A stretch of DNA of 64,000 bases from Pseudideonella sakaiensis (GTDB lineage Bacteria > Pseudomonadota > Gammaproteobacteria > Burkholderiales > Burkholderiaceae_C). A program made the translations under genes and the position numbers. The notes beneath the pieces were generated by a model. That model had not been told where the DNA came from, made no database searches, and saw only the letters and a list, made by a program, of their open reading frames with translations. Below, piece after piece: positions 1 to 8,586 of the stretch; the stretch's first letter is position 1; every line of letters begins with the position of its first letter. The DNA is taken from assembly GCF_001293525.1 (NCBI RefSeq), contig NZ_BBYR01000023.1:1-64000 (forward strand), given 5' to 3'.

Positions 1-18
1 GGTTCGTTCACAGCTTCT

Positions 19-1752
19 TCAGCGCTCCGCGATGTAGTGCGTCACGGTCACCGCCTCGCCCGGCCGAACGAAGGCGCGCACGCGCGATTCGAGGTCCTGG
101 TCGGCCAGGGTCGCGCGGGCGCGCTGGTGCAGGTAGTCGGCCCAGGAGGTCACGATGAAGCGCTCGCAGAAGCGCGACGGATCGGACAGGTCGCGGTAGA
201 TGCGCCAGAAGGTCGCGCCGTCGCGCCGGCGCGTCGCGCGCAGCTGGGTCAGCAGGTCGAGGAAGACCTCGGACTCCTGCGGGTGCACGCGGTAGGCGAT
301 CTCCACCGCGACCGGCCCGGCCTCGGGCGAGGGCTCGTGGGCGACGAACAGCTCCTCCCAGGGCGTGACGGCCGGCGTGACCTCCTGCGTGGCCCCCACG
401 CGCAGCGGAAAGGGCTTCACCAGCAGCAAGCCGGCGGCCATCACGATGGCCGCGCCGACCAGCGCCTGGCCCAGGCCGAACAGCCCCGACAGCGCCCCCC
501 AGAGCGCCGAGCCGAGCGCGAACGAACCGAGCGCGCAGACGGTGTGCATCGCCAGCGCCCGCGCGCGCACCCAGGGCGGCACGCTGGTCTGGGTCGCGGT
601 GTTCAGCGTCGACATCACCGCCATCCACGCGGCGCCGCCGCACACCAGGCTGGCATAGACCGCCGGCGCCCAGCGCACGGTGCCCGCCACCAGCATCACC
701 AGCGCGAACACGATGCAGCCGGCGGCCATGATGCCTTCCAGCCCGACGCGCGAGCGCAGCCGCCCGATCACCAGGCCCACGGCCACCGCGCCGGTGCCGA
801 GGCAGGCCATCAGCAGGCCGTAGCCGGCGGCCCCGAGCCCGAGCTGGCGCTGGCCGATCAGCGGCAGCAGCGCCCACAGCGCCGAGCCGGCGCCGCTGTA
901 GGCCACGGTGCGGATCAGCTGGGCCAGCACCAGGTCGCTGTGGCGCGCGAAGCGCAGGCCGCTCAGCGTGCCGCCCCACAGGCGCTCCGGCGGCAGCCGC
1001 GTCGGCGGGTGCGGCCGCGGGGGCCAGCGGCGCACCGCCGCCAGCATGCCGAGGGTGCCGAGCGCCGCCAGCGCGAAATTCCAGCCGCCGCCGAACTGCG
1101 CGAAGATCAGGCCGGCCAGGGCCGGGCCGACGGCGCGCGCGGCGTTCCAGTTGATCGAAATCGCCACGATCGCGCCGGGCAGCTCGCTGCGCGGCAGCGC
1201 ATCGCCGATGGTCGAGTTCCAGGCCGGCGACATCAGCGCGGTGCAGCAGCCGGTGACGAAGATCAGCCCCAGCACCGTGGCCGGCCCCGCGTGGCCGCTC
1301 ACGGCCAGCGCGGTCAGCAACACGCCGGCGCTGGCCTGCACCGCCAGCGCCGCGCTCATCAGCCGCAGCCGGTCGGCGGTGTCGGCCAGCACGCCGGCGG
1401 GCAGCGAGAGCAGGAACATCGGCAGGAACACGGCCGTCTGCACCAGCGCCGCCAGGAAGTCCGAGCCGGTCAGCTCCACCATCATCCAGGCCGCCGCCAT
1501 CGTCTGCATGGCGTTGCCGAGGAAGAACAGCCCGCCGAAGCCCCACAGCCCGCGGAAGGCGCGGTGGCGCAGCGTCGACCAGGGGCTCAGCGCGGGCGGC
1601 ACGCCGGGCGCGGCCGCCGGCGGGCGGGCGTGGCCGGCCGGGGCCGCGGCCTGCTGCGCAGAGGCCGGGGCAGTAGCCGGGGCCGGCGCAGCAGCCGGCG
1701 CCGGGGCGGTCGACGCCGCGGGATCGGGATCGCTCGACGGCCTCAGCGCCAT
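19..1752 (-). CDS. MFS efflux transporter of the MFS_3/EntS type with a C-terminal barrel domain
   Basis: Predicted 577-residue inner-membrane carrier. After about 70 Ala/Pro-rich residues comes a 12-helix MFS core starting near FRGLWGFGGLFFLGNAMQ, with the cytoplasmic loop motif GVLADTADRLRLM between helices 2 and 3. The last 110 residues are soluble and look like the dimeric alpha/beta (ABM-like) domain typical of this exporter family. The start ATG at 1752 overlaps the end of the upstream NUDIX gene, so the two are probably cotranslated. The family includes enterobactin exporters, but no siderophore genes are nearby and the substrate is unknown. Confidence 0.85.
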   Translation of the reverse strand: MALRPSSDPDPAASTAPAPAAAPAPATAPASAQQAAAPAGHARPPAAAPGVPPALSPWSTLRHRAFRGLWGFGGLFFLGNAMQTMAAAWMMVELTGSDFLAALVQTAVFLPMFLLSLPAGVLADTADRLRLMSAALAVQASAGVLLTALAVSGHAGPATVLGLIFVTGCCTALMSPAWNSTIGDALPRSELPGAIVAISINWNAARAVGPALAGLIFAQFGGGWNFALAALGTLGMLAAVRRWPPRPHPPTRLPPERLWGGTLSGLRFARHSDLVLAQLIRTVAYSGAGSALWALLPLIGQRQLGLGAAGYGLLMACLGTGAVAVGLVIGRLRSRVGLEGIMAAGCIVFALVMLVAGTVRWAPAVYASLVCGGAAWMAVMSTLNTATQTSVPPWVRARALAMHTVCALGSFALGSALWGALSGLFGLGQALVGAAIVMAAGLLLVKPFPLRVGATQEVTPAVTPWEELFVAHEPSPEAGPVAVEIAYRVHPQESEVFLDLLTQLRATRRRDGATFWRIYRDLSDPSRFCERFIVTSWADYLHQRARATLADQDLESRVRAFVRPGEAVTVTHYIAER

Positions 1753-2495
1753 GCGAACGCCGGCTGGTCGAAGTGGGCCACGCGGGTCGGCCGGCCGGCC
1801 AGCGCCCCCTCGCGGAACTGGTAGAGCAGCGCCGCGGTCGGCGCGGCGATCCAGTGGTCGCCCACCGGCATGCGCAGCACCGGGTGCGGCCCCTGGTCGG
1901 TCGTCTCGAGCATCGGCGCATCCTCGCGCATCAGCTCCGCCAGCGGAAGCCGGTGCAGCGAAGCCACCTCCTGCGGGTCGGGCTGCAGCGCGCCGGTCGG
2001 CCCGGCCCAGAAGACGAAGGGCGTGATCACGAAGCCGGAGCGCGTCGGGTAGTCGTCGAGGCGGCCGAGCAGCGCCTCGGCGCCCAGCCGCAGCCCCACC
2101 TCCTCGTGCAGCTCGCGCAGCGCCGCCTGCAACGGCGCCTCGCCCGGCTCGACGCGGCCGCCCGGCAGGGCCCACTGGCCGGCATGCCGGCGCAGGCCCT
2201 CGGGGCGGCGCGTGAGCAGCAGCGCGGCGTCGCCCGGATCCACGCGCGGCACGTCGGGCAGCCCGGGACCGTCCGCCGCGTCCAGCAGCACCAGCGCCAC
2301 CGCCGCGGGCCGCAGCGCGGCCGGGCCGGGTGGCGCGAGCTCGCAGCGCTCCCAGCGGCCGAGCCGCTCGGCCAGCCCGGCCCGCAGGGCCGCGTCGCAG
2401 CGCCAGCGTCCGGCGCTGGCACGGTGGCCCGCGGGCGTCCCCGACGCGGGCCCGGAACCCGGCGCGCCGGCCTCAGGCCGCCGCGGACTCGACAT
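1743..2495 (-). CDS. NUDIX hydrolase (CoA or nucleotide pyrophosphatase type)
   Basis: A 250-residue soluble enzyme with a complete Nudix box at residues 113-135: G-x5-E-x7-REL-x-EE-x-GL, read as GRVEPGE...RELHEEVGL. These residues bind the divalent metal and cleave a nucleoside diphosphate linked to another moiety. The sequence around the box resembles coenzyme-A pyrophosphatases, but the substrate is not certain. The ATG at 2495 lies inside the last codons of the upstream dehydrogenase gene (stop at 2473), a 23-base overlap. The stop overlaps the MFS start. The three genes therefore form one operon. Confidence 0.85.
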   Translation of the reverse strand: MSSPRRPEAGAPGSGPASGTPAGHRASAGRWRCDAALRAGLAERLGRWERCELAPPGPAALRPAAVALVLLDAADGPGLPDVPRVDPGDAALLLTRRPEGLRRHAGQWALPGGRVEPGEAPLQAALRELHEEVGLRLGAEALLGRLDDYPTRSGFVITPFVFWAGPTGALQPDPQEVASLHRLPLAELMREDAPMLETTDQGPHPVLRMPVGDHWIAAPTAALLYQFREGALAGRPTRVAHFDQPAFAWR

Positions 2496-3486
2496 GCGCG
2501 TTGATGTAGCGGTTGATGAGGTGCGGCAGGCTGCGGTCGACCACCAGGCCGAGGCGGCGCGCGAGCTCCGAATCGAAGCGCTGCGGCCAGCCGCCGACCA
2601 CGGCCTGCAGCGCCGCATCTGGCTCCCAGGACACCTGGCCCAGCGGGCGCCGCCAGCCGCGCCAGGCCGGCAGCGTCTGCACCGTGCGCACCAGCTCGCG
2701 CACCTGCACGCTCAGCGACGGCAGGTTCATCGCCCGCGTGGCCTCGAACGCCGAGGCCGGCACGCCGGCCAGCGCGCGCAGCGCCTCCACCGCCGATTGC
2801 ATCGAGACGATCGGCAGCCAGCTGTCCGGCTCGAGCGGGCAGACCACGTCGCGGCCGGCCAGCGGCTCGCGCACCAGCGCGCCGACGCGGTCCGACACCG
2901 AGGGCCGCGGCTGCGGCCAGGGCCGGGCGATGACCACCGGCAGGCGCAGCACGCGCCCGTCGACGTGGCCGCGGCGCGAGTAATCGCTGATCAGGAGCTC
3001 GGCGATCGCCTTCTGCGTGCCGTAGGAGCTCTGCGGCGTGTGGCGGCACAGGTCGTCCACCGTGTCGGGCAGCGGCCCGCCATAGGCGGCGATCGAGCCG
3101 GCGTAGACGAGCCGCGGCTGGTGGGCGCGCAGGCGACAGGCTTCGAGCAGCCGCAGCAGGCCGTGCAGGTTGACCTCGAGGCCGCGCGCGAAATCGGCCT
3201 CGGCCTCGGAGCTGAGGGTCCCGCCGAGCGCGAAGACGACGTCCACGCCGTCGGCCACCAGGGTGTCCAGCAAGGCGCCGTCGGCCGCATCGCCCGCCAC
3301 GCTGCGCACCCGCGGATCGGCCTGCAGCGCGGCGGACGCGCCGCCGTCGGGCCGCAGCAGCCGCGTCAGGCGGGTCAGCGGCCGGGCCGGCGCGCCGGCC
3401 TCGTCGCCGGGCAGGCCGTCGCGCAGCAGCGTGCGGCAGAGTTCGCTGCCGAGGAAGCCGTGGGCGCCGGTGACGAGGACGTGCAT
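2473..3486 (-). CDS. denD: NAD-dependent epimerase/dehydratase, D-erythronate dehydrogenase-like
   Basis: A 337-residue extended SDR. The NAD-binding GAHGFLG motif is at residues 7-13, the catalytic YGTQK (Tyr155, Lys159) follows, and a substrate motif RLPVVIARP comes later. The short C-terminal part and the phrase QSSYGTQKA match the DenD group, which oxidises D-erythronate to 2-oxo-tetronate. None of the usual partners (OtnK/OtnC/OtnI) is in the window, so the symbol is provisional. It is first in a minus-strand operon with the NUDIX and MFS genes. A CACAAT hexamer at 3512-3517 (minus) gives a plausible -10 box and a leader of about 20 bases. Confidence 0.72.
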   Translation of the reverse strand: MHVLVTGAHGFLGSELCRTLLRDGLPGDEAGAPARPLTRLTRLLRPDGGASAALQADPRVRSVAGDAADGALLDTLVADGVDVVFALGGTLSSEAEADFARGLEVNLHGLLRLLEACRLRAHQPRLVYAGSIAAYGGPLPDTVDDLCRHTPQSSYGTQKAIAELLISDYSRRGHVDGRVLRLPVVIARPWPQPRPSVSDRVGALVREPLAGRDVVCPLEPDSWLPIVSMQSAVEALRALAGVPASAFEATRAMNLPSLSVQVRELVRTVQTLPAWRGWRRPLGQVSWEPDAALQAVVGGWPQRFDSELARRLGLVVDRSLPHLINRYINAHVESAAA

Positions 3487-3834
3487 GAGGGGTCGGGAAA
3501 CGGGCCCGCCGATTGTGCGGGCGGCCGCGCCCCCGCTGCGTCGGGGTTTGCGGCGGGTCTGGACGCCCTGAGGATGCCGCGCGCCGCCACCCGGGCCCGG
3601 CCCGCCCGGTGCCCCTGCGACGCCGCAGGGTGTCGCCCCGGCGGCAGGCAGCGGCGCCGCCGACCGGCGACACTCGGAGCCGCCCGGCATCCGGACCGGG
3701 CCGCGGGCAGGACGAACGACGATGGACACGGCGGCGAGGGGGACGGGGATGGCGGGCAGCGGGCCGGCACTGGGCGGGGCCGGCGGCCCCAGCCCTCGCG
3801 GCGAACCGGACGGTGCGCCGTCCGGAGCCTGCCG
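3487..3834. other. 348-base divergent intergenic region
   Basis: Lies between the divergent denD-like gene and the DMT permease. It is very GC-rich and contains the CACAAT hexamer at 3512-3517 for the minus gene and a GGAG at 3823-3826 for the plus gene. Open frames crossing it have no recognisable protein similarity. No strong terminator, RNA gene or repeat was seen. Confidence 0.5.
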
Positions 3835-4752
3835 GTGAACGCCGGCAGCGGGGCGATCGGCAGCGCCTGGACCCGGCTGAGGCGCCGGACCGACGGCTGG
3901 AGCGGCACCACGCGCGCGCTGGCCTGGAGCGTCGCCGCGGGCGCGACCTTCAGCCTGCTGAACGCGCTGATCCGCAGCCTCTCGCAGCAACTCGACCCGC
4001 TGCAGGCGCAGTTCCTGCGCTACGCCGGCGGCCTGCTGGTGATGCTGCCCTTCGTCGCGCGCGGCGGCTGGACGGCCTGGCGCCCGCAGTCCCTCGGCGG
4101 CCAGTTCAGCCGCGGGCTGCTGCACACCGCGGGCCTCAGCCTGTGGTTCCTCGCGCTGCCGCACCTGCCGCTGGCCGACACCACCGCCATCGGCTTCACC
4201 ACGCCGATCTTCGTGATGCTGGGCGCCTGGCTGGTGTTCCGCGAGCCGATGCGCTGGGAACGCTGGGTGGCCGCGGCGATCGGCTTCTGCGGGGTGCTGA
4301 TCGTGGTCGGCGCCCAGCTCGGCGGAAGCAGCGGCCTGCACCACCTCGTCATGCTCGCGTCCGCACCGCTGTTCGCGGCCTCCTTCCTCGTCACCAAGGC
4401 GCTCACCCGGCACGAGTCCACCGGCGTGATCCTGCTGTGGCAGGCGCTGTCGATCAGCCTGTTCAGCCTGCCGCTGGCGCTGTGGCACTGGCAGGCGCCG
4501 ACCCTGCCCCAGCTCGCCGGCTTCCTGCTGGCGGGCGTGCTCGGCAACGCGGCCCACTGGTGCCTGACCCAGTCCTTCCGGGCCGCCGACATCTCGGCCA
4601 CGCAGTCCGTCAAGTTCCTCGACCTGGTCTGGGCGGCGGCGATGGGCTGGCTGGTGTTCGGCGACCTGCCCACCCGCTCGGCGCTGATCGGCGGCGCGGT
4701 GATCTGCGCGTCCACGCTGTGGATCGCGCGGCGCGAGGCGGCGCGGGGCTGA
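3835..4752 (+). CDS. EamA/DMT-family permease
   Basis: A 305-residue protein with ten hydrophobic segments arranged as two EamA repeats (about residues 25-150 and 165-295), the 10-TMS fold of the drug/metabolite transporter superfamily. Conserved features include FLRYAGGLLVMLPF in helix 2 and DTTAIGFTTPIFVML in helix 4. The frame is open far upstream. The GTG at 3835 was chosen because it directly precedes the first plausible N-terminus and has GGAG eight bases upstream. The substrate cannot be read from sequence. It converges with the GNAT gene. Confidence 0.85.
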   Translation: MNAGSGAIGSAWTRLRRRTDGWSGTTRALAWSVAAGATFSLLNALIRSLSQQLDPLQAQFLRYAGGLLVMLPFVARGGWTAWRPQSLGGQFSRGLLHTAGLSLWFLALPHLPLADTTAIGFTTPIFVMLGAWLVFREPMRWERWVAAAIGFCGVLIVVGAQLGGSSGLHHLVMLASAPLFAASFLVTKALTRHESTGVILLWQALSISLFSLPLALWHWQAPTLPQLAGFLLAGVLGNAAHWCLTQSFRAADISATQSVKFLDLVWAAAMGWLVFGDLPTRSALIGGAVICASTLWIARREAARG

Positions 4753-4821
4753 GTCAGGACCGGACCGGACGGCCGCAGCGGCGCGGCCTCGGGCCGAGCG
4801 CCCGGCACCGCCCGGCGCGCG

Positions 4822-5676
4822 TCAGGGCCGCCAGCGCATCCACTGCTGGTGCAGCGGCAGCGCGGCGAAGCCGGCCCGGTGCAATGCCGCGCCGCCGACG
4901 TCCTCGCGCTGCAGCTGCGGCACCACGACGGCGCGGCCGGGATGCTGCGCGAGCAGCGCCTCCACCAGCGCCTGCGCGTCGGCCTGGCGCGGGTCGAGGT
5001 CGACCAGGCTCGCGATGCGCAGCGGCCCCGTGGCCGGCGCCGAGGCCAGCAGCTGCGCGCGCCCGCGCTGCAGCGCGACGAACGGCGCCTCGAGGCCGGC
5101 AACGGCCGGCGCCAGCACCTGCAGCGGCAGCTCGGGGCAGGCCGCGTCGGCGCGGGCCAGCCAGGCCGCCGCCGTGTCGAGGTCGACCGGCTCGGCGGCC
5201 GCGGGGCGGGCCGGTCCCGCGGCATCCGGCGCGGGCTCATGGCGCCAGCCGTCGAGCCGGTGCCGCGCCTCGAAGCCGCGGCCGGCGTAGAGCCGGCGTG
5301 CGCGCTCGTTGCGCTCGAAGACCTCCAGCTCGACGCCCTCGAGCCCGGCCGCCCGCGCGCGCTGCAGCAGGTCGTCCAGCAAGGCCGGCGCGGCGCCCCG
5401 TCCGCGCGCCGCCGGCACCGCGCCCATGGTGGCCAGCCGCCAGCGCCGCGCCGCCGGGCGCGGCGCCACGAAGGCGAAGGCGAGCACCGCGCCGTCCGCG
5501 CCGCGCACCACCCGGCTCTGCGCCAGCGCGATGCCCTGCCGGGCCAGGAAGCCGGGCCAGGCCGCCAGCGGCAGCTCGAAGGGGCCGGCGAGGTAGTCGG
5601 CGAAGGCCGCGACGAAGGCCGCGTGCAGCGCGGGCGGCGCGACCTCGGGGGCAGGGTGCAGCGTGAGGGCCGGCAT
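4822..5676 (-). CDS. GNAT-family N-acetyltransferase with a second degenerate GNAT-like half
   Basis: A 284-residue protein. The first half is a GNAT domain: acetyl-CoA-binding RGRGAAP at residues 91-97 and the following NERARRLYAGRGF at 123-135. The second half (about 160-284) lacks a clear acetyl-CoA motif but has GNAT-like spacing, ending in DVGGAALHRAGF near the C-terminus. It may therefore be a tandem fold with one active domain. The acceptor is unknown. The ATG at 5676 lies only six bases after a CAGAAT hexamer, so the transcript may be leaderless. Confidence 0.75.
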   Translation of the reverse strand: MPALTLHPAPEVAPPALHAAFVAAFADYLAGPFELPLAAWPGFLARQGIALAQSRVVRGADGAVLAFAFVAPRPAARRWRLATMGAVPAARGRGAAPALLDDLLQRARAAGLEGVELEVFERNERARRLYAGRGFEARHRLDGWRHEPAPDAAGPARPAAAEPVDLDTAAAWLARADAACPELPLQVLAPAVAGLEAPFVALQRGRAQLLASAPATGPLRIASLVDLDPRQADAQALVEALLAQHPGRAVVVPQLQREDVGGAALHRAGFAALPLHQQWMRWRP

Positions 5677-5680
5677 GCCC

Positions 5681-5720
5681 GGATTCTGGCCGGCACGGCG
5701 CTGGCCCGCTGTCAGAATCC
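5681..5720. promoter_or_regulatory. Divergent inverted repeat GGATTCTG...CAGAATCC carrying back-to-back -10-like boxes
   Basis: Perfect 8-base arms at 5681-5688 and 5713-5720 with a 24-base spacer. On each strand the arm reads CAGAATCC, which resembles a sigma70 -10 element. The minus copy sits six bases before the GNAT ATG (5676). The plus copy lies 52 bases before the DUF167 ATG (5773). It could be a paired divergent core promoter or an operator; -35 elements are weak. Confidence 0.45.
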
Positions 5721-5772
5721 CGGGACGGCCCGCCCACCCGGCGCCGACCGGCCCCACCCGCCCCTCCCCCCG

Positions 5773-6018
5773 ATGACGCGCCTGCTGGAGATCAAGGTCC
5801 GGCCGAATGCCCGGGCCAGTGCACTGTTGCCATCCGACGACGGCCCCTGGCAGGCCCAGCTGAAGGCGCCGCCGGTGGACGGACGCGCCAACGAGGAGCT
5901 GATCGCGCTGGTGGCGCGGCACTTCGGCTGCCGCCGCTCGGCGGTGACGATCCGCAGCGGCGCGAGCGGCCGGCTGAAGCGGGTGCAGGTCGACCTGGAC
6001 GACGACGCGACGCGCTGA
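5773..6018 (+). CDS. DUF167/YggU family protein
   Basis: An 81-residue protein with the family core KVRPNARAS near the N-terminus, the invariant stretch APPVDGRANEEL (about residues 32-43) and a C-terminal SGASGRLKRVQV. This matches the YggU alpha/beta fold, whose biochemical role is not established. In many proteobacteria it follows yggT in a division or proline-synthesis operon, but no yggT is present here. The length is normal for the family. Confidence 0.88.
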   Translation: MTRLLEIKVRPNARASALLPSDDGPWQAQLKAPPVDGRANEELIALVARHFGCRRSAVTIRSGASGRLKRVQVDLDDDATR

Positions 6019-6083
6019 TCCCCGGGTCAGGGGCCTCCCGGCCTCGCATTTCCGTCGATGAGGGATGGCACAAGCCGCCGAGG

Positions 6084-7694
6084 ATGGTGCATTCTTCGCA
6101 GATACACCGTCTGGCCATGCAGATTCAGCCCCATCCCAACGCCGGCAAGGTCGTCGCGCTGCAAGGGCGCGCCGTCGCCCGCAGCCCCGACGGCCGCCTG
6201 CGCGTGTTGCAGCTGGGCGACTGGGTGGCCCACGACGAGGTGATCATCACCTCGCAGAACGGCTTCGTGCAGCTCGCCACCGGGCCCGACGCCGCCGCGG
6301 CGGTGCCGGCCGCGGCCGCGGCCGACGCGCCGCTGCGCCTGGCGGCGCTGGGCGCCGCGGGCACGGCGCCGACGGTCGTCACGGGCGGTGCCGCCGACGC
6401 CGGCGCGGCCACGTCGGACGCCGCCACGCGCAGCGCCGACGCGCTGGGCGGCGCACCGCTGACCGCCGCGCTGCGTGTCGATGCGCTGGCCGACCCGGTC
6501 GGCGTCGGCAGCCTCGGCTTCGGCGTGATCGGCGGGGTCGGCACGTCGACCGGCAGCTTCGGCCGGACCGACGGCGGCCGTGGCGGCGACCGCCTGGCGC
6601 CGTTCGCCGTCGCGCAGCAGCTGACCGGCCGCGAGGACACGCCGCTGGCGATCGCGCTGTCCGGCGAGGACCCGGATGGCCGCATCGCCGAGGTCTGGGT
6701 GGTCAAGGTGCCGACCGGCGGCGTGCTCTACACGCCGGCCGGCTCGCCGATCGCCGACCGCAGCGTGCTGACGCCGTCCGAGGCCGGCGCGCTGCGCTTC
6801 GAGCCGGCCCCCGACTTCCACGGCAACCCCGGGCCGCTGCAGTTCTTCGTGGTCGACGCGTCGGGCAAGGCCTCGGCGGTGCAGACGGTGGGCATCTGGC
6901 TCGAGTCCGTCAACGACGCGCCGATCCCGGGCACCGTGCCCTTCGGCCCGGACGACGTCGCGATTCCCGACCCGAGCCCCAACCACCTGCCCGGCACCCC
7001 CGACTACCGCTATGCGACCGCGGCGGACCAGCCGCTGGCCGGCGCCGTCACCGCGACCGACGTCGACGGGGACCCGATCCGCTTCCAGACGGCCACCGGC
7101 CCGCAGCACGGCCAGCTCGCGCTCGGCGCCGACGGCCGCTTCGTCTACACGCCCGAGGCGGGCTACACCGGCAGCGACGCCTTCGTGGTCCAGGTCGACG
7201 ACGGCCGCGGCGGCGTCGCCCGCTCGACGGTGACGGTCAGCGTCGGCGAGGCCCCGGCCACGCCGGGCGCGGCCGACGAGGGCATGGCGGCCGCCGGCGC
7301 AGCCCACCCGGGCGCCACGGACGCCGGATCGCCGGCCGCGGCCTTCGCGGGGGCCGAGGCGCCGGCCACGGCCGCGCTGGCCGTCGCGCTGTCGCAGGCG
7401 CTGGTCGACGCGGTGCGCGAGGACCTGGCGCCGGTCTCGCCGGCCGGCGACGTCTTCGCCTGGCACCTCGCCGAGCCGGCCGCCGCGCCCTGGGCGCATG
7501 CCTCGGTGGGCGTGGCCGATGCCGTGCTGTCGCTCGACGACCTGCTGCCCGGCGCCGCCGCGACCTCCGGCTGGGGCGCGCTGGGCCACCCCGTCTCCGC
7601 CACCGGCGGCCCGGCGGTGCTGGACCTGGGCCTCGACTGGGGCCTGCGCGGCAGCGGCCTGGAACGCTGGACCACGCCGGCGCTGGACGCCTGA
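6084..7694 (+). CDS. Small LapA-like surface protein: retention module, two cadherin-like domains, vestigial T1SS tail
   Basis: A 536-residue Asp/Ala/Gly-rich acidic protein. Residues about 20-60 (GKVVALQGRAVARSPDGRLR then VLQLGDWVAHDEVIITSQ) match the N-terminal retention module of LapA/BapA-type adhesins. This is followed by an Ala-rich segment with GAAG near residue 93, in the place where LapG cuts after a di-alanine. Two beta-sandwich repeats follow; the second has TATDVDGDPI...GYTGSDAFVVQVDDG. The C-terminus contains GDVFAWHLAEP and SLDDLLPG, like the type I secretion target domain but without RTX nonapeptides. Neither transporter nor lapD/lapG is nearby. The start could be 6084 or 6117; neither has a good ribosome site. 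Confidence 0.65.
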   Translation: MVHSSQIHRLAMQIQPHPNAGKVVALQGRAVARSPDGRLRVLQLGDWVAHDEVIITSQNGFVQLATGPDAAAAVPAAAAADAPLRLAALGAAGTAPTVVTGGAADAGAATSDAATRSADALGGAPLTAALRVDALADPVGVGSLGFGVIGGVGTSTGSFGRTDGGRGGDRLAPFAVAQQLTGREDTPLAIALSGEDPDGRIAEVWVVKVPTGGVLYTPAGSPIADRSVLTPSEAGALRFEPAPDFHGNPGPLQFFVVDASGKASAVQTVGIWLESVNDAPIPGTVPFGPDDVAIPDPSPNHLPGTPDYRYATAADQPLAGAVTATDVDGDPIRFQTATGPQHGQLALGADGRFVYTPEAGYTGSDAFVVQVDDGRGGVARSTVTVSVGEAPATPGAADEGMAAAGAAHPGATDAGSPAAAFAGAEAPATAALAVALSQALVDAVREDLAPVSPAGDVFAWHLAEPAAAPWAHASVGVADAVLSLDDLLPGAAATSGWGALGHPVSATGGPAVLDLGLDWGLRGSGLERWTTPALDA

Positions 7695-7706
7695 GCGAGC
7701 GCCGGC

Positions 7707-7737
7707 CCGGCCCGCGGCACCGAGCACCGCGGGCCGG
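7707..7737. terminator. GC-rich hairpin between convergent genes
   Basis: An 11-base perfect stem (7707-7717 with 7727-7737) and a 9-base loop between the stop of the LapA-like gene and the stop of the esterase gene. There is no T-tract on either side, so any termination would be imperfect or bidirectional. The location between convergent stops supports the call. Confidence 0.5.
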
Positions 7738-7761
7738 TCGGCGCCCGGCCGCTCGCCGACC

Positions 7762-8523
7762 TCAGCCGCCCGCGGAACCGGGCGCCGGCCGATCCTGCGG
7801 CGCGTCGGCCAGCGCCTCGCGCCACAAGCGCTGCGGCAGGAAGTGGCGCAGCTGGTAGAGCGCCTTGTCGATCAGCTGCGGGTGCAGCTCGTGGCGCAGG
7901 TCCGGCAGGATGTCGGCCGTCACGTCGCCGCCGAAGCCGATCAGCGCGCGCGCCGACATCACCGGCAGCTGGTAGGGGATCACCGTGTCCTGCATGCCGT
8001 GGAAGAGGTGCACCGTGGTGTCCTCGGGCGCATGCGTCAGCGGCAGCACGTGCCGGGCGCCGAAGGCGAGCACGCGGCCGGCCAGCCGCGGCTCCTGCTG
8101 CACCGCGTCGAGCGCGACGATGCCGCCCTGCGAGAAGCCGGCCAGCGCGGTGTGCGTCCACGGCACGCCGAAGTGCTGCTGCAGGCGCCGCACGGTGTCG
8201 ATGAAACCGGGCAGTTGCGCGCGCACGCGCAGCTCGCGGTTCTCGTCGTCGAGCTCGCGGCGCGAGAAGAACTGCCAGCCGCGCGGCGCCGCCTCGCCGG
8301 GCGCGGCGTCCACGGGGTGCGGCGCACGCAGGCTGAGCACGGCCGCCTGGGGGTACTCGGCCGCCAGGGCGCGCAGCAGCGGCTGCATCGCCTCCTCGTC
8401 CTGCCCGTGGCCGTGGAAGAGCAGGAACAGCAGCGCGGGTGGCCCCTCGGCGGGGCGGTGGACCAGCGCCGTGAGGCCCGGCGGAACGGCCTCGGGCGGG
8501 GGAGCGTGCGGGGCAGCGGACAT
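7762..8523 (-). CDS. Alpha/beta-hydrolase, YpfH-type carboxylesterase/phospholipase
   Basis: A 253-residue soluble esterase. It has an oxyanion-region FHGHGQDE, the nucleophile elbow GFSQGG, and the late LFHGMQDTVIPY segment with the acid residue, followed by a His (DLRHELHP). This layout matches the phospholipase/carboxylesterase family (E. coli YpfH). The start may be 8523 (MSAAPH) or 8532 (MRPMSA); neither has a clear ribosome site. It lies downstream of the 8-base tandem repeat that ends the FadB-like gene and is codirectional with it. Natural substrate unknown. Confidence 0.82.
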   Translation of the reverse strand: MSAAPHAPPPEAVPPGLTALVHRPAEGPPALLFLLFHGHGQDEEAMQPLLRALAAEYPQAAVLSLRAPHPVDAAPGEAAPRGWQFFSRRELDDENRELRVRAQLPGFIDTVRRLQQHFGVPWTHTALAGFSQGGIVALDAVQQEPRLAGRVLAFGARHVLPLTHAPEDTTVHLFHGMQDTVIPYQLPVMSARALIGFGGDVTADILPDLRHELHPQLIDKALYQLRHFLPQRLWREALADAPQDRPAPGSAGG

Positions 8524-8586
8524 GGGCCGCATGGTGCCACGGCGCGCGCGGCGCCCCGCCGGGGCGGCCCGTGGCGGTCGTCGGCC

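Noticed and set aside
2212-4752. Long open frame that would make the DMT permease an 846-residue protein
   Set aside because: The upstream 540 residues have arbitrary Arg/Ala/Gly-rich composition and lie antisense to the denD and NUDIX genes. The permease fold starts just after the GTG at 3835.
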